A stretch of 64,000 nucleotides of DNA from Bradyrhizobium mercantei (GCF_001982635.1 NZ_MKFI01000001.1:62001-126000), one strand, 5' to 3'; shown: positions 27,033-37,936, counted from the stretch's first letter. The notes: generated by a model from the sequence alone, not told the origin. Program-made: numbers and translations.

Positions 27033-27332
27033 TCAGTTATGAAACTCCGGCATCCCCATCAGCCGCGACAGCCGCTCGACCGAGAGATAGCCGGCGTAAT
27101 AGGCCCACATCCCGATCGTAAAGATCACCGCCGAGATCACCGTGGTCCACAGCAGCTTGCGGCCCATCCGCGCCAGGATCGGCGCGCCGGGGTCGGTGCC
27201 GGGCGCACCAACGCCGTCCTCGTGCTGGCTACGGATGCCGAACGGCAGCGTCAGGAACAGCACGAGCCACCAAAGCACGAAGTAGACCGCGAGCCCGGTG
27301 GAGATCTGGTACGCCGAGATCTGAAAGCTCAT
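27033..27332 (-). CDS. DUF1467 family membrane protein
   Basis: The 99-residue protein has two TM helices (LAVYFVLWWLVLFLTLPFGI and TTVISAVIFTIGMWAYYAGY) flanking a short cytoplasmic or periplasmic loop. It matches DUF1467, an alphaproteobacterial family nearly always encoded next to mce and proS. Function unknown. It starts 8 bases after the mce stop codon, so it is the last gene of the nuo-birA-rnj-mce transcription direction. Confidence 0.85.
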   Translation of the reverse strand: MSFQISAYQISTGLAVYFVLWWLVLFLTLPFGIRSQHEDGVGAPGTDPGAPILARMGRKLLWTTVISAVIFTIGMWAYYAGYLSVERLSRLMGMPEFHN

Positions 27333-27339
27333 TGCGGCC

Positions 27340-27744
27340 TCAGGCCTGTTCGATCTCGACCAGGGCGCCGGAAAAGTCCTTCGGGTGGAAGAACAGCACC
27401 GGCTTGCCGTGCGCGCCGATCTTCGGCTGGCCGTCGCCGAGCACGCGGGCGCCCTCGGCGATCATGCGGTCGCGGGCCGCAATGATGTCGGGCACGTCGT
27501 AGCAGACATGGTGGATGCCGCCGTCGGCATTGCGCTCGACGAATTTCGCGATCGGCGAGGCTTCGCCGAGCGGCTCGATGAACTCGATCTTGGTGTTCGG
27601 CAGCGTCACGAACACGGTGATGACGCCGTGCTCCGGCAGCGGCACGGCATCGGAAATCTCGGCGTTGAAGGCGGTGCCGTAGATCTTCGCGGCCTGCTTG
27701 GCGTCCTTGACTGCGATGGCGACGTGATTGAGCCGGCCCAACAT
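27340..27744 (-). CDS. mce: Methylmalonyl-CoA epimerase
   Basis: The 134-residue protein interconverts (R)- and (S)-methylmalonyl-CoA in propionyl-CoA catabolism. It is a vicinal-oxygen-chelate fold protein with LNHVAIAV at the start, FIEPLGE and GGIHHVCYDV as metal-site segments, and LVEIEQA at the end. The start at 27744 gives the standard length; the ORF extends upstream through a repeat (27764-27808) with no support. Its partner mutase is not in the window. Confidence 0.93.
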   Translation of the reverse strand: MLGRLNHVAIAVKDAKQAAKIYGTAFNAEISDAVPLPEHGVITVFVTLPNTKIEFIEPLGEASPIAKFVERNADGGIHHVCYDVPDIIAARDRMIAEGARVLGDGQPKIGAHGKPVLFFHPKDFSGALVEIEQA

Positions 27745-27763
27745 ATGTCTCTCCCTTGTTTGA

Positions 27764-27808
27764 GCATGATCTTTTCGGAAAATCGCTTCGCACTTTTCCG
27801 GATCATGC
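27764..27808. repeat. Palindromic intergenic repeat, family A, copy 2
   Basis: The element GCATGATCTTTTCGGAAAAT...CGCTTCGCACTTTTCCGGAT...CATGC is the reverse-oriented near-copy of the one at 21245-21293. It lies in the mce-rnj gap. Confidence 0.8.
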
Positions 27809-27820
27809 CTTAGCCGCACA

Positions 27821-29491
27821 TCAAACCGTCAGAACGTGCACGACGCAGATCGGCTTCTTGCCCCATTGCTCGTTCAGCACGGCCCGCACCGCGCGGCGGA
27901 CGGATTCCCCGAGCGCATCCGGATCGCGCCGGCGCGGCTTCGGCAGGCCTTCGATCGTCGATACCACCACATCGAACACGATGTCGTCGAGCAGCTCGCC
28001 CGCCGCATTGTTCTCCGGCATGCCGACGAGATCAACCTCGGGATCGTCGACGAGCTCGCCCTGCGCGGTCATGGCGATGGCGACGAAGGCGCAGCCGGCA
28101 AAGCCCATCCGCCGCCGCTCCACCACAGCGCGCGACTTGGAATCCTCCAGGATGGTTCCGTCCTTGTAGAGGCGGCCCGCCGGCACTTCGCCGACGATGC
28201 CGGGCTCGCCGGGCCCGAGCCTGACGAGGTCGCCGTTGCGGCAGGTCAAAACCTTGGGGACGCCGGCGGCGCGCGCCAGCTTGGCGTGCTCGGCCAGATG
28301 CAGCGCCTCGCCATGCACCGGGATCAGGAGCTGCGGCCGCACCCAGGAGATCATGTCGCGCAGCTCGTCGCGGCGCGGATGGCCGGAAACATGCACCAGG
28401 TGCTCGCGATCGGTGATGATCTCGATGCCCTGCGTCACCAGCCCGTTGATGATGCCGCCGACCGCCTTCTCGTTGCCGGGAATGGTGCGGGAGGAGAAAA
28501 TCACGGTGTCGCCCTTGTTCAGGGTCACCTGCGGATGGTCGTTACTGGCGATCCGGGCCAGCGCGGCGCGCGGTTCGCCCTGGCTGCCGGTGCACAGCGC
28601 CAGCACCTTGTCGGCCGGGAAATGGCCGTAATAATCAGCACTGCGGAACTTGTGCGAGCCGTCGAGATAGCCGCATTCGCGCGCCACCTGCACCACCCGC
28701 TCCATGGCGCGGCCGACCACCACCACCTCGCGATCGGCGGCGTTGGCGGCGTCCACCACCGCCCTCACACGGGCGACGTTGGAGGCGAAGGTGGTGACCG
28801 CGACACGGCCCTTGGCCGCCTTGACCAGCTTCTTGATGGTGGCGGCAACCTCGGTCTCCGAGGGCGAACGGCCGTCGCGCACCGCGTTGGTGGAATCGCC
28901 GACCAGCGCCAGCACGCCTTCGTCGCCGAGTTCGCGCAGCCGCCGCTCGTCGGTCGGCTGGCCGATCACCGGGGTCGGATCGATCTTCCAGTCGCCGGTG
29001 TGCAGCACGGTGCCGACATCGGTCTTGATCGCCAGCGCGTGCGATTCCGGAATCGAATGCGCGACCGGGATGAACTCGACATTGAACGGGCCGATATCGA
29101 CCCGTCCGCCCGACGGGATCACCGTGATCGGGATCTTCGGCGGATTGCGCTCGGCGGCGCATTTGGCCTCGAACAGCGCCGCAGAGAATTGCGTCGCGTA
29201 GATCTTGCAGCCGAGCTTCGGCCAGAGGTCGATGATGGCGCCGAAATGGTCCTCATGGGCGTGGGTCAGCACGAGGCCCATCAGGTTGTTGCGCTCCTTC
29301 TCGAGGAAGCGGACGTCGGGCATGATCAGGTCGATGCCCGGCAGATGCTCCTCGTCGCCGAAGGAGACGCCGAGATCGACCGCGAGGAACGAGCGCTGGT
29401 GGCGGTTGCCGAGGCCATAGATCGACAGGTTCATGCCGATCTCGCCGACGCCGCCGAGCGGTGCAAAGGTGAGTTCGTCGGGTCGCGCCAT
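27821..29491 (-). CDS. rnj: Ribonuclease J
   Basis: The 556-residue metallo-beta-lactamase-fold nuclease has the HxHxDH motif at His77, His79, Asp81, His82 (LTHAHEDHFGAI). Further conserved elements are the beta-CASP segment with DSTNA, CTGSQGEPRAALARIA and PVHGEALHL. RNase J degrades and matures RNA, including five-prime exonucleolytic trimming; alphaproteobacteria use it alongside RNase E. Its ATG overlaps the birA stop by one base (TGATG), so the two are translationally coupled. Confidence 0.95.
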   Translation of the reverse strand: MARPDELTFAPLGGVGEIGMNLSIYGLGNRHQRSFLAVDLGVSFGDEEHLPGIDLIMPDVRFLEKERNNLMGLVLTHAHEDHFGAIIDLWPKLGCKIYATQFSAALFEAKCAAERNPPKIPITVIPSGGRVDIGPFNVEFIPVAHSIPESHALAIKTDVGTVLHTGDWKIDPTPVIGQPTDERRLRELGDEGVLALVGDSTNAVRDGRSPSETEVAATIKKLVKAAKGRVAVTTFASNVARVRAVVDAANAADREVVVVGRAMERVVQVARECGYLDGSHKFRSADYYGHFPADKVLALCTGSQGEPRAALARIASNDHPQVTLNKGDTVIFSSRTIPGNEKAVGGIINGLVTQGIEIITDREHLVHVSGHPRRDELRDMISWVRPQLLIPVHGEALHLAEHAKLARAAGVPKVLTCRNGDLVRLGPGEPGIVGEVPAGRLYKDGTILEDSKSRAVVERRRMGFAGCAFVAIAMTAQGELVDDPEVDLVGMPENNAAGELLDDIVFDVVVSTIEGLPKPRRRDPDALGESVRRAVRAVLNEQWGKKPICVVHVLTV

Positions 29492-30297
29492 CAGTTCGCC
29501 CTCACTGAGGCTGCGCTGCCGAAATAGACCTCGCCGGCCGTCACCGGCAGCCGTTCGCCGTTCGCCGTACGAACGATCAGGCAGCCGGTGTCGTCGATGG
29601 TATCGAAGGTGCCTTCAAGGGTCGCCGAGCCGGTCTGGACCGCGACGGGCTCGCCGAGCCCGGCCGCACGCTCCAGCCACAGCCGGCGGATCTCCGGAAA
29701 GCCGCGGCCATCGTCCCAGATGCCGCGAAACTCGACCCAGGCGTCCGACAGCGCGGCAAACAGCTCTTCCGCGCCGATCTGGATGCCCAGCGCGGCAAGC
29801 GACACGGCCGGCGTCGGCGTCCCCTCGGGCGCGGCGATGACGTTGGTGCCGATGCCGACGACGACCGCGAGCCGGCTGCCGACCGCCTCGGCCTCCAGCA
29901 GGATGCCCGACAGCTTCTTGCCGTTGGCCAGCACGTCGTTCGGCCATTTCAGGGTGAATTTCGGGCTGTCCGGCCCGAGCCGCAGCGCCGCCTCGATCGA
30001 GACCTTCTGCAGCGCGGCTTCGAGCGACAGCCCGGCAGCAAAGCCGAGGGTGGCGGCGACCGCCGGCTGGACGTCGGTCACCTCGAGGATCGAGCTGGCG
30101 AGATTGCCGCGCGGCGCGACCCAGACCCGCTGGCGCCGGCCGCGGCCCGCGGTCTGCTCTGGCGTCACGAACCACATCGGCCCCCGCTCGCCGTCGCGGG
30201 CGCGCAACAGCGCCTCGGCATTGGTCGAGCCGATCTGATCGAAGGCGGCAAGCTTGGTGCCCGCCGCAATGGCCCGGGGCCCGAGCGTGAAGGTCAT
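29491..30297 (-). CDS. birA: Biotin-acetyl-CoA-carboxylase ligase (class I, no DNA-binding domain)
   Basis: The 268-residue ligase attaches biotin to carboxylase carrier proteins. The biotin/adenylate-binding loop GRGRRQRVWVAPRGNL and the catalytic-site KWPNDVLANGKKLSGIL are both present. The E. coli-type N-terminal helix-turn-helix is absent, so it cannot repress biotin genes. I chose the ATG at 30297; the frame upstream crosses a palindromic repeat and is not coding. It overlaps rnj by one base. Confidence 0.93.
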   Translation of the reverse strand: MTFTLGPRAIAAGTKLAAFDQIGSTNAEALLRARDGERGPMWFVTPEQTAGRGRRQRVWVAPRGNLASSILEVTDVQPAVAATLGFAAGLSLEAALQKVSIEAALRLGPDSPKFTLKWPNDVLANGKKLSGILLEAEAVGSRLAVVVGIGTNVIAAPEGTPTPAVSLAALGIQIGAEELFAALSDAWVEFRGIWDDGRGFPEIRRLWLERAAGLGEPVAVQTGSATLEGTFDTIDDTGCLIVRTANGERLPVTAGEVYFGSAASVRAN

Positions 30298-30308
30298 GTC
30301 GGACTTAT

Positions 30309-30357
30309 GCGCATGATCCGTTCCGAAAGCCAGCATCCTGTTTTCGGAACCATGCGC
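30309..30357. repeat. Palindromic intergenic repeat, related to family A
   Basis: A 49-bp inverted repeat with GCGCATG (30309-30315) pairing with CATGCGC (30351-30357) and TTCCGAAA with TTTTCGGAA inside. It fills the 61 bases between nuoN and birA and differs in its core from the two closer family A copies. Confidence 0.7.
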
Positions 30358-30358
30358 T

Positions 30359-31795
30359 TTAGAACAGCGACTTCGCCGCCGCCGTGGCCACACTTACCAG
30401 CGGGCCCGGATAGGCGAAGTAGAAGATGTTGAAGATGCCGGCGACCGCAAGCACCGTGCGCAGTTCGACGCGGACCGGGTCGAGCTTGCCGAGCGGCTGG
30501 TCGAAATACATCACCTTGACGATCGACAGATAGTAGAACGCGCCCACCACGCTGGTCAGCACGCCGATCACGGCGAGCGTGAACAGGTTGGCCTTGATCG
30601 CGGCGACGAACACGTACCATTTGCCGAAGAAGCCGGCGAGCGGCGGGACACCGGCCAGCGAGAACAGCAGCATCGCGAAGACGAAGGCGATTAGCGGGTT
30701 GGTGCGCGACAGGCCGGCGAAATCGCTGATTTGCTCCAGCGGCTGGCCGTTGCGCTTCATCGCCAGGATGATGCTGAAGGAGCCGAGCGTCATCGCGACG
30801 TAGATCGCGATGTAGATCAGGACGCCCTGCGCGCCCTCGACGGTGCCGGAGGCCAGGCCGACCAGCGCGAAGCCCATGTGGCCGATCGAGGAATAGGCCA
30901 TCAGCCGCTTGATGTTGGTCTGGCCGATCGCAGCGAACGAGCCCAGCGCCATCGAGGCGATCGCCACGAACACCAGGATCTGCTGCCACTGCGTCACGAT
31001 GCCCGGAAACGCGGTCAGCGTCGCGCGGGTGAACACGGCGAGCGCCGCGACCTTCGGGGCGGAGGCGAAGAAGGCGGTCACAGGGGTCGGCGCGCCCTCA
31101 TAGACGTCGGGCGTCCACATGTGGAACGGCACCGCCGAGACCTTGAAGCAGAGGCCGGCGAGCAGGAACACCAGGCCGAACACGATGCCGATGTTGCCGG
31201 TGGTCGCGGCGGCCGCGATGCCGGCGAAGCTCACGGTGCCGGTGAAGCCGTAGATCAGCGAGGCGCCGTAGAGCAACATGCCCGACGACAGCGCACCGAG
31301 GACGAAGTACTTCAGGCCGGCCTCGCTCGACTTGGCGTTGTCACGCTGGCTGGCGGCGACGACGTAGAGCGCAAGGCTCATCAGCTCGAGGCCGAGATAG
31401 AGCGAGATCAGGTCGCCGGCCGAGATCAAGACCATCATGCCGAGCGTCGACAGCAGCACCAGGATCGAGAACTCGAAATTGCGGCTCGACGGCTGCGACA
31501 GATACTCGGTCGACAGGATCAGCGTCGCTGCGGATGCGATCAGCGCCAGGATCTTCAGGAAGCGGGCGAAATCGTCGACGATGAAGCTGCCGCCGAAGGT
31601 CACGAGCTTGCCGGCCGGCAGCCAGAGCTCCAGCACACCGGTCAGGACCAGCAGCAGCACCGCGAGCGCGGTGATGAGGCGCGTCGTCCCCTGCCCGCGA
31701 TAGGCTCCGATCATCAACAGCACCATGGCGCCGACCGCGAGCACCAGCTCCGGCAGCACCGGCTGCAACTGATAACCTGCACTGGAAAAGCTCAT
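30359..31795 (-). CDS. nuoN: NADH-quinone oxidoreductase subunit N
   Basis: The 478-residue membrane subunit is one of the three antiporter-like proton-pumping modules of complex I. Its 14 predicted TM helices include the LGLELMSLALYVVAASQR segment with the conserved pumping glutamate of TM5, and FKVSAVPFHMWTPDVYEGAP. It is the last nuo gene and starts 10 bases after the nuoM stop. It is followed by a palindromic repeat and birA. Confidence 0.97.
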   Translation of the reverse strand: MSFSSAGYQLQPVLPELVLAVGAMVLLMIGAYRGQGTTRLITALAVLLLVLTGVLELWLPAGKLVTFGGSFIVDDFARFLKILALIASAATLILSTEYLSQPSSRNFEFSILVLLSTLGMMVLISAGDLISLYLGLELMSLALYVVAASQRDNAKSSEAGLKYFVLGALSSGMLLYGASLIYGFTGTVSFAGIAAAATTGNIGIVFGLVFLLAGLCFKVSAVPFHMWTPDVYEGAPTPVTAFFASAPKVAALAVFTRATLTAFPGIVTQWQQILVFVAIASMALGSFAAIGQTNIKRLMAYSSIGHMGFALVGLASGTVEGAQGVLIYIAIYVAMTLGSFSIILAMKRNGQPLEQISDFAGLSRTNPLIAFVFAMLLFSLAGVPPLAGFFGKWYVFVAAIKANLFTLAVIGVLTSVVGAFYYLSIVKVMYFDQPLGKLDPVRVELRTVLAVAGIFNIFYFAYPGPLVSVATAAAKSLF

Positions 31796-31805
31796 GACGA
31801 GGGCC

Positions 31806-33320
31806 TTACTGGACGGTCAGCGCGGCTGCCTTCACGGCAGTCACGGCGGTTTGGTAATTGTTGACGAGCTGCTGCACCGAGGCCGCCGACATGTCGAGCA
31901 CCGGCTTCGGATAGACGCCGAACAGGATGGTCAGCGCGATCAGCGGGAACAGCGTCACGCATTCGCGGAAGGTGAGGTCCTTGATCGACATCAAGGACGG
32001 CTTGACCAGCGCGCCGAACACCACCTTGCGGTAGAGCCAGAGCGCGTAGCAGGCCGACAGGATCACGCCCGTGGTGGCGAAGAACGCCGTCGGCAGCGAG
32101 ATCTTGAAGGTGCCGAGCAGCGTCATGAACTCGCCGACGAAACCGCTCGTGCCGGGCAGACCGACATTGGCCATGGTGAAGACCATGAAGGTCATCGCAT
32201 AGAGCGGCATCCGGTTGACGAGGCCGCCATAGGCCGCGATCTCGCGGGTGTGCATGCGGTCGTAGACCACGCCGACGCAGAGGAATAACGCGCCCGAGAC
32301 GATGCCGTGCGACACCATCTGGAACATGCCGCCGGCGACGCCCTGGGTAGTCACCGCGAAGATGCCCATGGTGACGAAGCCCATATGCGCGACCGACGAG
32401 TACGCGATCAGCTTCTTCATGTCCTCCTGCATCATCGCCACCAGCGAGGTGTAGATGATGGCGATGATCGACAGCACGAACACGAACGGCGCGAAGTCGT
32501 GGCTGGCCAGCGGGAACATCGGCAGCGAGAAGCGCAGGAAGCCGTAGCCGCCCATCTTCAGCAGGATCGCGGCCAGGATCACCGAGCCCGCCGTCGGCGC
32601 CTCGACGTGCGCGTCAGGCAGCCAGGTGTGCACCGGCCACATCGGCATCTTCACCGCGAACGAGGCGAAGAAGGCGATCCACGCCCAGGTCTGCATGCCG
32701 CGCGGCACCGCGGTGTGCATCAGGGTCGGGATGTCGGTCGTGCCGGCGTTCCAGTACAGCGCCATGATGGCGAGCAGCATCAGCACCGAGCCGAGGAACG
32801 TGTAGAGGAAGAACTTGAACGACGCGTAGACCCGGCGCGGGCCGCCCCAGACGCCGATGATCAGGAACATCGGGATCAGGCCGCCCTCGAAGAACAGGTA
32901 GAACAGCACGAGGTCGAGCGCCGAGAAGGTGCCGATCATCAGCGTTTCCAGGATCAGGAACGCCATCATGTATTCGCCGACACGCTGCGTCACCGACCTC
33001 CAGCTCGCGATGATGCAGAGCGGCATGATCGCGGTGGTCAGGATGAGCAGCGGCAATGAAATGCCGTCGACGCCCATGTGGTAGGTGATGCCGGTAGCGA
33101 GCCAGGACGCCTTCTCGACGAACTGGAAGTCAGTGTTCGCCGGATCGAAGCGCGCCACCAAGATCAGCGACACCGCGAAGGTGATCAGCGTGGTCCACAG
33201 CGCGATCCAGCGCGCCGTGCGGCTCGCGGTCTCGTCACCGCCCCGCGCCAGCAGGTAAACCAGCATGGCGCCGACCGCCGGCAGGAAGGTCGTGACCGAA
33301 AGGATGGGCCAGGTTGTCAT
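31806..33320 (-). CDS. nuoM: NADH-quinone oxidoreductase subunit M
   Basis: The 504-residue antiporter-like subunit has the conserved [20 protein letters not shown] segment (with the key glutamate) and [19 protein letters not shown] (with the TM7 lysine). Length and TM pattern are those of NuoM. Its start lies next to the nuoL stop (33321). Confidence 0.97.
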   Translation of the reverse strand: MTTWPILSVTTFLPAVGAMLVYLLARGGDETASRTARWIALWTTLITFAVSLILVARFDPANTDFQFVEKASWLATGITYHMGVDGISLPLLILTTAIMPLCIIASWRSVTQRVGEYMMAFLILETLMIGTFSALDLVLFYLFFEGGLIPMFLIIGVWGGPRRVYASFKFFLYTFLGSVLMLLAIMALYWNAGTTDIPTLMHTAVPRGMQTWAWIAFFASFAVKMPMWPVHTWLPDAHVEAPTAGSVILAAILLKMGGYGFLRFSLPMFPLASHDFAPFVFVLSIIAIIYTSLVAMMQEDMKKLIAYSSVAHMGFVTMGIFAVTTQGVAGGMFQMVSHGIVSGALFLCVGVVYDRMHTREIAAYGGLVNRMPLYAMTFMVFTMANVGLPGTSGFVGEFMTLLGTFKISLPTAFFATTGVILSACYALWLYRKVVFGALVKPSLMSIKDLTFRECVTLFPLIALTILFGVYPKPVLDMSAASVQQLVNNYQTAVTAVKAAALTVQ

Positions 33321-35393
33321 TTACTGGCCTCCCAAGCCGAACATGAACCAGGTGATCAATCCGGCGGCCCCGATCAGCATCGCGAATGCGTAGTGATAGA
33401 GGTAGCCGGTCTGCAATTTTACGACGTTGCGGGTGACGTCGAGCACGCGGGCCGACACGCCGTCGGGACCGAAGCCGTCGATGATGAAGCCGTCGCCCTT
33501 CTTCCACAGCGTGTAGCCGAGCCACTTGGCCGGACGCACGAAGATCCACTCGTACAGCTCGTCGAAGTACCATTTGTTGAGCAGGAACTGGTACAGCATC
33601 GGCTGCTGCTCGGCGAGTTCGACCGGCAGGTACGGCCTGCGGATGTAGAACATGTACGAGACGAACAGGCCGAGCGCCATCATCACGGTGGGCAGCGGCG
33701 CGAGCCAGCTCGGCATGTGCTCCATGTCTTCGAGGATGTGCGGGTTCATCTTCACCGATTCGCGGAAGAACTCCTCGACGCCGTGCGGGCTGGCGAACAC
33801 TTCCTTGAACGGCAGACCTGCGAGGATCGAGCCGGCGGCGAGCACGCCGATCGGCACCAGCATCCAGACCGGGCTCTCATGCGCAGCCTCGTAATGCTTC
33901 TGGTCGTGCGGCTCGCCGAAGAAAGTCTTGAAGATCAGACGCCAGGAGTAGAACGAGGTCAGGCCGGCGGCCACGATCGTCAAGAGATAGGCGTAGGTCG
34001 CGAACGGGTTGTGCGCGGCGTAGGCCGACTCGATGATCGCGTCCTTGGAGAAGTAGCCGGCGAACAGCGGGAAGCCGGTCAGCGCCAGGGTGCCGATGCA
34101 CATCACCGCGAAGGTGTACGGGATCTTGCGCCACAGGCCGCCCATGTTGCGGATGTCCTGCTCGTGATGCATCGCGTAGATCACCGAGCCGGAGCCCAGG
34201 AACAGCAGCGCCTTGAAGAAGGCGTGCGTGAACAGGTGGAACATGCCGACCGAATAGGCCCCTGCTCCCATCGCCACGAACATGTAGCCGAGCTGCGAGC
34301 AGGTCGAGTACGCGACGATGCGCTTGATGTCGTTCTGCACCAGGCCGATCGTCGCGGCGAAGAACGCCGTGGTCGCGCCGAAGAACATCACCACCGCCTG
34401 CGCGGTTGGCGACAGCTCGAACAGCGGCGACAGCCGCGCCACCATGAAGACGCCGGCGGTGACCATGGTCGCGGCATGGATCAGCGCCGACACCGGGGTC
34501 GGGCCTTCCATCGCGTCCGGCAACCAGGTGTGCAGCAGGAACTGGGCCGATTTGCCCATCGCGCCCATGAACAGCAGCAGGCAGGTCAGCGTCAGCGCAT
34601 TCACCTGCCAGCCGAAGAAGTCGGTGGTCTTGGCGGTCAGCCCCGGCGCCGCGTGGAAGATGGTCTCGAAATCGGTCGAGCCGACCAGCGCGAAGATCGC
34701 GAAGATGCCGAGCGCGAAGCCGAAATCACCGACGCGGTTGACCACGAAGGCCTTGATCGCGGCCGCATTGGCCGACGGCTTCTGGTACCAGAACCCGATC
34801 AGCAGGTAGCTCGCCAGACCCACGCCCTCCCAGCCGAAGAACAGCTGCACGAGGTTGTCCGCGGTCACCAGCATCAGCATCGCGAAGGTGAACAGCGAGA
34901 GATAGCCGAAGAAGCGCGGCCGGTTCGGATCCTCGTCCATGTAGCCGATGGAGTAGAGGTGGACGAGCGCCGACACGGTGTTGACCACGACCAGCATCAC
35001 GGCGGTCAGCGTGTCGACCCGCAGCGTCCAGGCCACCTGCAGGTCGCCCGAGGTGATCCAGGGCAGCAGCACGACGCGGGCGTCATGGTGCATGAAGCCG
35101 ACATCGACCAGCGTGAACCAGGACAGCGCCGCCGAGACGAACAGCAGACCCGTTGTGATCAGCTCGGCCAGCCGCGAACCTGCCGCCGGCGGTTCGGAGA
35201 CGTGGTGGTCGTCATGGCCATGGTCATCATGAGCATGGTCATCGTGGGCCACTGACGCATGGGCGTCGCCATGCGCATCGTCATGATGATCGACGGTATC
35301 GCCGCTCGGGCAGCGCGCATGCGCGCCCGTCAGCGCTATGATCCCCGCAAGGATGGCGCCGAGCAGCGGCAGGAAAACGATTGCCTGAACCAT
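33321..35393 (-). CDS. nuoL: NADH-quinone oxidoreductase subunit L, with a His/Asp-rich insert
   Basis: The 690-residue distal antiporter-like subunit includes [20 protein letters not shown] and [20 protein letters not shown] (pumping residues), plus the long C-terminal lateral helix that braces the membrane arm. An unusual feature is a His/Asp-rich loop at residues 35-64 ([20 protein letters not shown] and onward), just after the first TM helix. E. coli NuoL has no such loop. Seven bases separate it from nuoK. Confidence 0.97.
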   Translation of the reverse strand: MVQAIVFLPLLGAILAGIIALTGAHARCPSGDTVDHHDDAHGDAHASVAHDDHAHDDHGHDDHHVSEPPAAGSRLAELITTGLLFVSAALSWFTLVDVGFMHHDARVVLLPWITSGDLQVAWTLRVDTLTAVMLVVVNTVSALVHLYSIGYMDEDPNRPRFFGYLSLFTFAMLMLVTADNLVQLFFGWEGVGLASYLLIGFWYQKPSANAAAIKAFVVNRVGDFGFALGIFAIFALVGSTDFETIFHAAPGLTAKTTDFFGWQVNALTLTCLLLFMGAMGKSAQFLLHTWLPDAMEGPTPVSALIHAATMVTAGVFMVARLSPLFELSPTAQAVVMFFGATTAFFAATIGLVQNDIKRIVAYSTCSQLGYMFVAMGAGAYSVGMFHLFTHAFFKALLFLGSGSVIYAMHHEQDIRNMGGLWRKIPYTFAVMCIGTLALTGFPLFAGYFSKDAIIESAYAAHNPFATYAYLLTIVAAGLTSFYSWRLIFKTFFGEPHDQKHYEAAHESPVWMLVPIGVLAAGSILAGLPFKEVFASPHGVEEFFRESVKMNPHILEDMEHMPSWLAPLPTVMMALGLFVSYMFYIRRPYLPVELAEQQPMLYQFLLNKWYFDELYEWIFVRPAKWLGYTLWKKGDGFIIDGFGPDGVSARVLDVTRNVVKLQTGYLYHYAFAMLIGAAGLITWFMFGLGGQ

Positions 35394-35400
35394 GACTGCT

Positions 35401-35709
35401 CTAGCCCTTCATCAGATTGACGTCTTCAACCGCGATCGAACCGCGGTTGCGGAAATACACCACCAGCACGGCGAGGCCGATCGCGGCCTCGGCAGCGGCG
35501 ACCGTCAGCACCAGCAGCGCGAACACCTGGCCGACGATGTCGCCGAGGAAGGTCGAGAACGCCACCAAATTGATGTTGACCGACAGCAGGATCAGCTCGA
35601 TCGACATCAGGATGATGATGATGTTCTTGCGGTTGAGGAAGATGCCGAGGATCCCGAGCGTGAACAGGATCGCGGCGACTGCCAGATAGTGCCCCAGCCC
35701 GATCGTCAT
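35401..35709 (-). CDS. nuoK: NADH-quinone oxidoreductase subunit K
   Basis: The 102-residue three-TM subunit, homologous to MrpC, has the pumping glutamates in [19 protein letters not shown] and [20 protein letters not shown]. The ATG at 35709 overlaps the nuoJ stop (ATGA) and gives the standard length. Three upstream residues in the open frame are not needed. Confidence 0.97.
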   Translation of the reverse strand: MTIGLGHYLAVAAILFTLGILGIFLNRKNIIIILMSIELILLSVNINLVAFSTFLGDIVGQVFALLVLTVAAAEAAIGLAVLVVYFRNRGSIAVEDVNLMKG

Positions 35710-36344
35710 TTCACCCACTCCGCCGCATCGGCATCCTGCAGGCCCTGCCCCGACGCCACCTTGCGCATCGCCATCGCCATCTCGGGCGTGCGCGCGTTCT
35801 GCACGTTGATGTTCTGCCGCTTGACGTTGGCCTTGTGGCGCAGCGTCAGCACGATGGCGCCGATCATCGCGACCAGCAGCACCATACCGGCGAGCTGGAA
35901 GTAATGGATGTACTTCGTATAGAGCACGAGGCCGAGCGCCTCGGTGTTGCTGATGTTGGTCGGGATCGCCGCCGTGATGGTCTTGGTCACGGCCGGGTTG
36001 ATCACCCAGGCACCGACGACGAGCAGCAGCTCGAACAGGAAGATACCGCCGATCACGATGCCGACCGGCAGGTACTGGATGAAGCCCTCGCGCAGCTCGA
36101 CGAAATCGACGTCGAGCATCATGATCACGAACAGGAACAGCACCGCGACGGCGCCGACATAGACCACGATCAGCATCATCCCGAGGAACTCGGCGCCCAT
36201 CAGGATGAACAGGCCCGAAGCGTTGACGAAGGCCAGGATCAGGAACAGCACGGAGTGCACGGGATTGCGCGAGACAATCACCATGACCGCCGAAGCCACG
36301 CAGACCGCGGCAAACAGATAGAAGAACAGCGCCGGAAGGATCAT
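35706..36344 (-). CDS. nuoJ: NADH-quinone oxidoreductase subunit J
   Basis: The 212-residue membrane subunit has five TM helices, with [20 protein letters not shown] near the start and the conserved [20 protein letters not shown] (TM3 pi-bulge region). A soluble C-terminal tail extends past TM5. It overlaps nuoK by 4 bases and follows nuoI by 9 bases. Confidence 0.96.
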   Translation of the reverse strand: MILPALFFYLFAAVCVASAVMVIVSRNPVHSVLFLILAFVNASGLFILMGAEFLGMMLIVVYVGAVAVLFLFVIMMLDVDFVELREGFIQYLPVGIVIGGIFLFELLLVVGAWVINPAVTKTITAAIPTNISNTEALGLVLYTKYIHYFQLAGMVLLVAMIGAIVLTLRHKANVKRQNINVQNARTPEMAMAMRKVASGQGLQDADAAEWVK

Positions 36345-36353
36345 GCCCTCACC

Positions 36354-36848
36354 TCACCGGTACGGCGCGTCGAGCGCGATCGACTTCGCAATCTCGCGCT
36401 CCCAGCGGTCGCCATTGGCGAGCAGCTTCGCCTTGTCATAGTAGAGTTCCTCGCGGGTCTCGGTCGCGAATTCGAAATTCGGTCCCTCGACGATGGCGTC
36501 GACCGGGCATGCCTCCTGGCACAGACCGCAATAGATGCACTTCACCATGTCGATGTCGTAGCGCACCGTGCGGCGGGTGCCGTCGTTGCGGCGCGGGCCG
36601 GCCTCGATCGTGATCGCCTGCGCCGGGCAGATCGCCTCGCACAGCTTGCAGGCGATGCAGCGTTCCTCGCCGTTCGGATAGCGGCGCAGCGCATGCTCGC
36701 CGCGGAAGCGCGGCGAGATCGGGCCCTTTTCGAACGGATAGTTCAGCGTCGGCTTCGGCTGGAAGAAATAGCGCATCGCCAGGAAGAACGCCGAGACGAA
36801 TTCCGACAGCAGAAGCGAGCGGGCTGTTGCGTTGACATTGACACTCAT
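36354..36848 (-). CDS. nuoI: NADH-quinone oxidoreductase subunit I (2 x 4Fe-4S)
   Basis: The 164-residue ferredoxin-like subunit carries electrons through clusters N6a and N6b. Both cluster motifs are intact: [16 protein letters not shown] and [16 protein letters not shown]. The amphipathic N-terminal helix for docking to NuoH is present ([20 protein letters not shown]). It starts 7 bases after nuoH. Confidence 0.98.
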   Translation of the reverse strand: MSVNVNATARSLLLSEFVSAFFLAMRYFFQPKPTLNYPFEKGPISPRFRGEHALRRYPNGEERCIACKLCEAICPAQAITIEAGPRRNDGTRRTVRYDIDMVKCIYCGLCQEACPVDAIVEGPNFEFATETREELYYDKAKLLANGDRWEREIAKSIALDAPYR

Positions 36849-36855
36849 GACGGCC

Positions 36856-37926
36856 TCACTTCGGCGCGATGCCGGCGAACTGCAGCACGCCGGCCACGAT
36901 CACCACCATTGCCAGCGACAACGGCAGGAACACCTTCCAGCCGAGCCGCATCAGTTGATCGTAGCGGTAGCGCGGCACGATCGCCTTCGCCATCGCGAAC
37001 ATGAAGAACATGAAGAACACCTTCAGGGCGAACCAGACGATGCCCGGAATCCAGGTGAACGGCGGCAGATTGACCGGCGGCAGCCAGCCGCCCAGGAACA
37101 GGATCGACGCCAGCGCGCACATCGTGGTGATGGCGACATACTCACCGAGCATGAACAGCAGATACGGGGTCGAGCCGTACTCGGTCATGAAGCCGGCGAC
37201 CAGCTCGGATTCGGCTTCGACCAGGTCGAACGGCGGACGGTTGGTTTCCGCCAGCGCCGAGACGTAGAACACGACGAACATCGGGAACAGCGGCCACACA
37301 TACCAGTTCAGGATGGTGAGCTGCGGCAGGCCGATCAAATGCGCGAGCCCGCGGGTGTTCTGCGCCTCGACCACGGCCGACAGGTTCAGCGAGCCGACGC
37401 AGAGCAGCACGGTGATGATGACGAAGCCGATCGAGACTTCATAGGACACCATCTGCGCCGCGGAGCGCAGCGCGGCCAGGAACGGATACTTCGAGTTGGA
37501 CGACCAGCCGGCCATGATGATGCCGTAGATCGACAGCGACGAGATCGCGAAGATGTAGAGAATGCCGACATTGATGTCGGAGATCACCCAGCCGAGATCG
37601 AACGGGATCACGGCCCAGGCGGCCAGCGCCAGGATGCACGACACCAGCGGCGCCAGCAGGAACACGGCCTTGTTGGAGCCGGACGGGATCACCGGCTCCT
37701 TCAGCACGAACTTCAGGAGGTCGGCGAAGGATTGCAGCAATCCGAACGGTCCGACCACGTTGGGGCCACGGCGGATCTGCACCGCCGCCCAGATCTTGCG
37801 GTCGGCGAGCAGGATGTAGGCGATCGCGATCAGCAGCACGACGAGCAGCAACAGGCTTTCCGCGACCATGATGATCAGCGGCCAGAGGAAGCCGGTCCAG
37901 AACGAGCTTGCGAAGAATTCAGCCAT
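36856..37926 (-). CDS. nuoH: NADH-quinone oxidoreductase subunit H
   Basis: The 356-residue heel subunit with eight or more TM helices forms the quinone-binding tunnel with NuoB and NuoD. Family marks are [20 protein letters not shown] and [19 protein letters not shown], the acidic E-channel loop. It lies between nuoG (10-base gap) and nuoI. Confidence 0.97.
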   Translation of the reverse strand: MAEFFASSFWTGFLWPLIIMVAESLLLLVVLLIAIAYILLADRKIWAAVQIRRGPNVVGPFGLLQSFADLLKFVLKEPVIPSGSNKAVFLLAPLVSCILALAAWAVIPFDLGWVISDINVGILYIFAISSLSIYGIIMAGWSSNSKYPFLAALRSAAQMVSYEVSIGFVIITVLLCVGSLNLSAVVEAQNTRGLAHLIGLPQLTILNWYVWPLFPMFVVFYVSALAETNRPPFDLVEAESELVAGFMTEYGSTPYLLFMLGEYVAITTMCALASILFLGGWLPPVNLPPFTWIPGIVWFALKVFFMFFMFAMAKAIVPRYRYDQLMRLGWKVFLPLSLAMVVIVAGVLQFAGIAPK

Positions 37927-37936
37927 CAGGTCACGC

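Noticed and set aside
33078..35255. A 725-codon plus-strand open frame opposite nuoL/nuoM
   Set aside because: Antisense to well-defined complex I genes, with biased composition and no domain.
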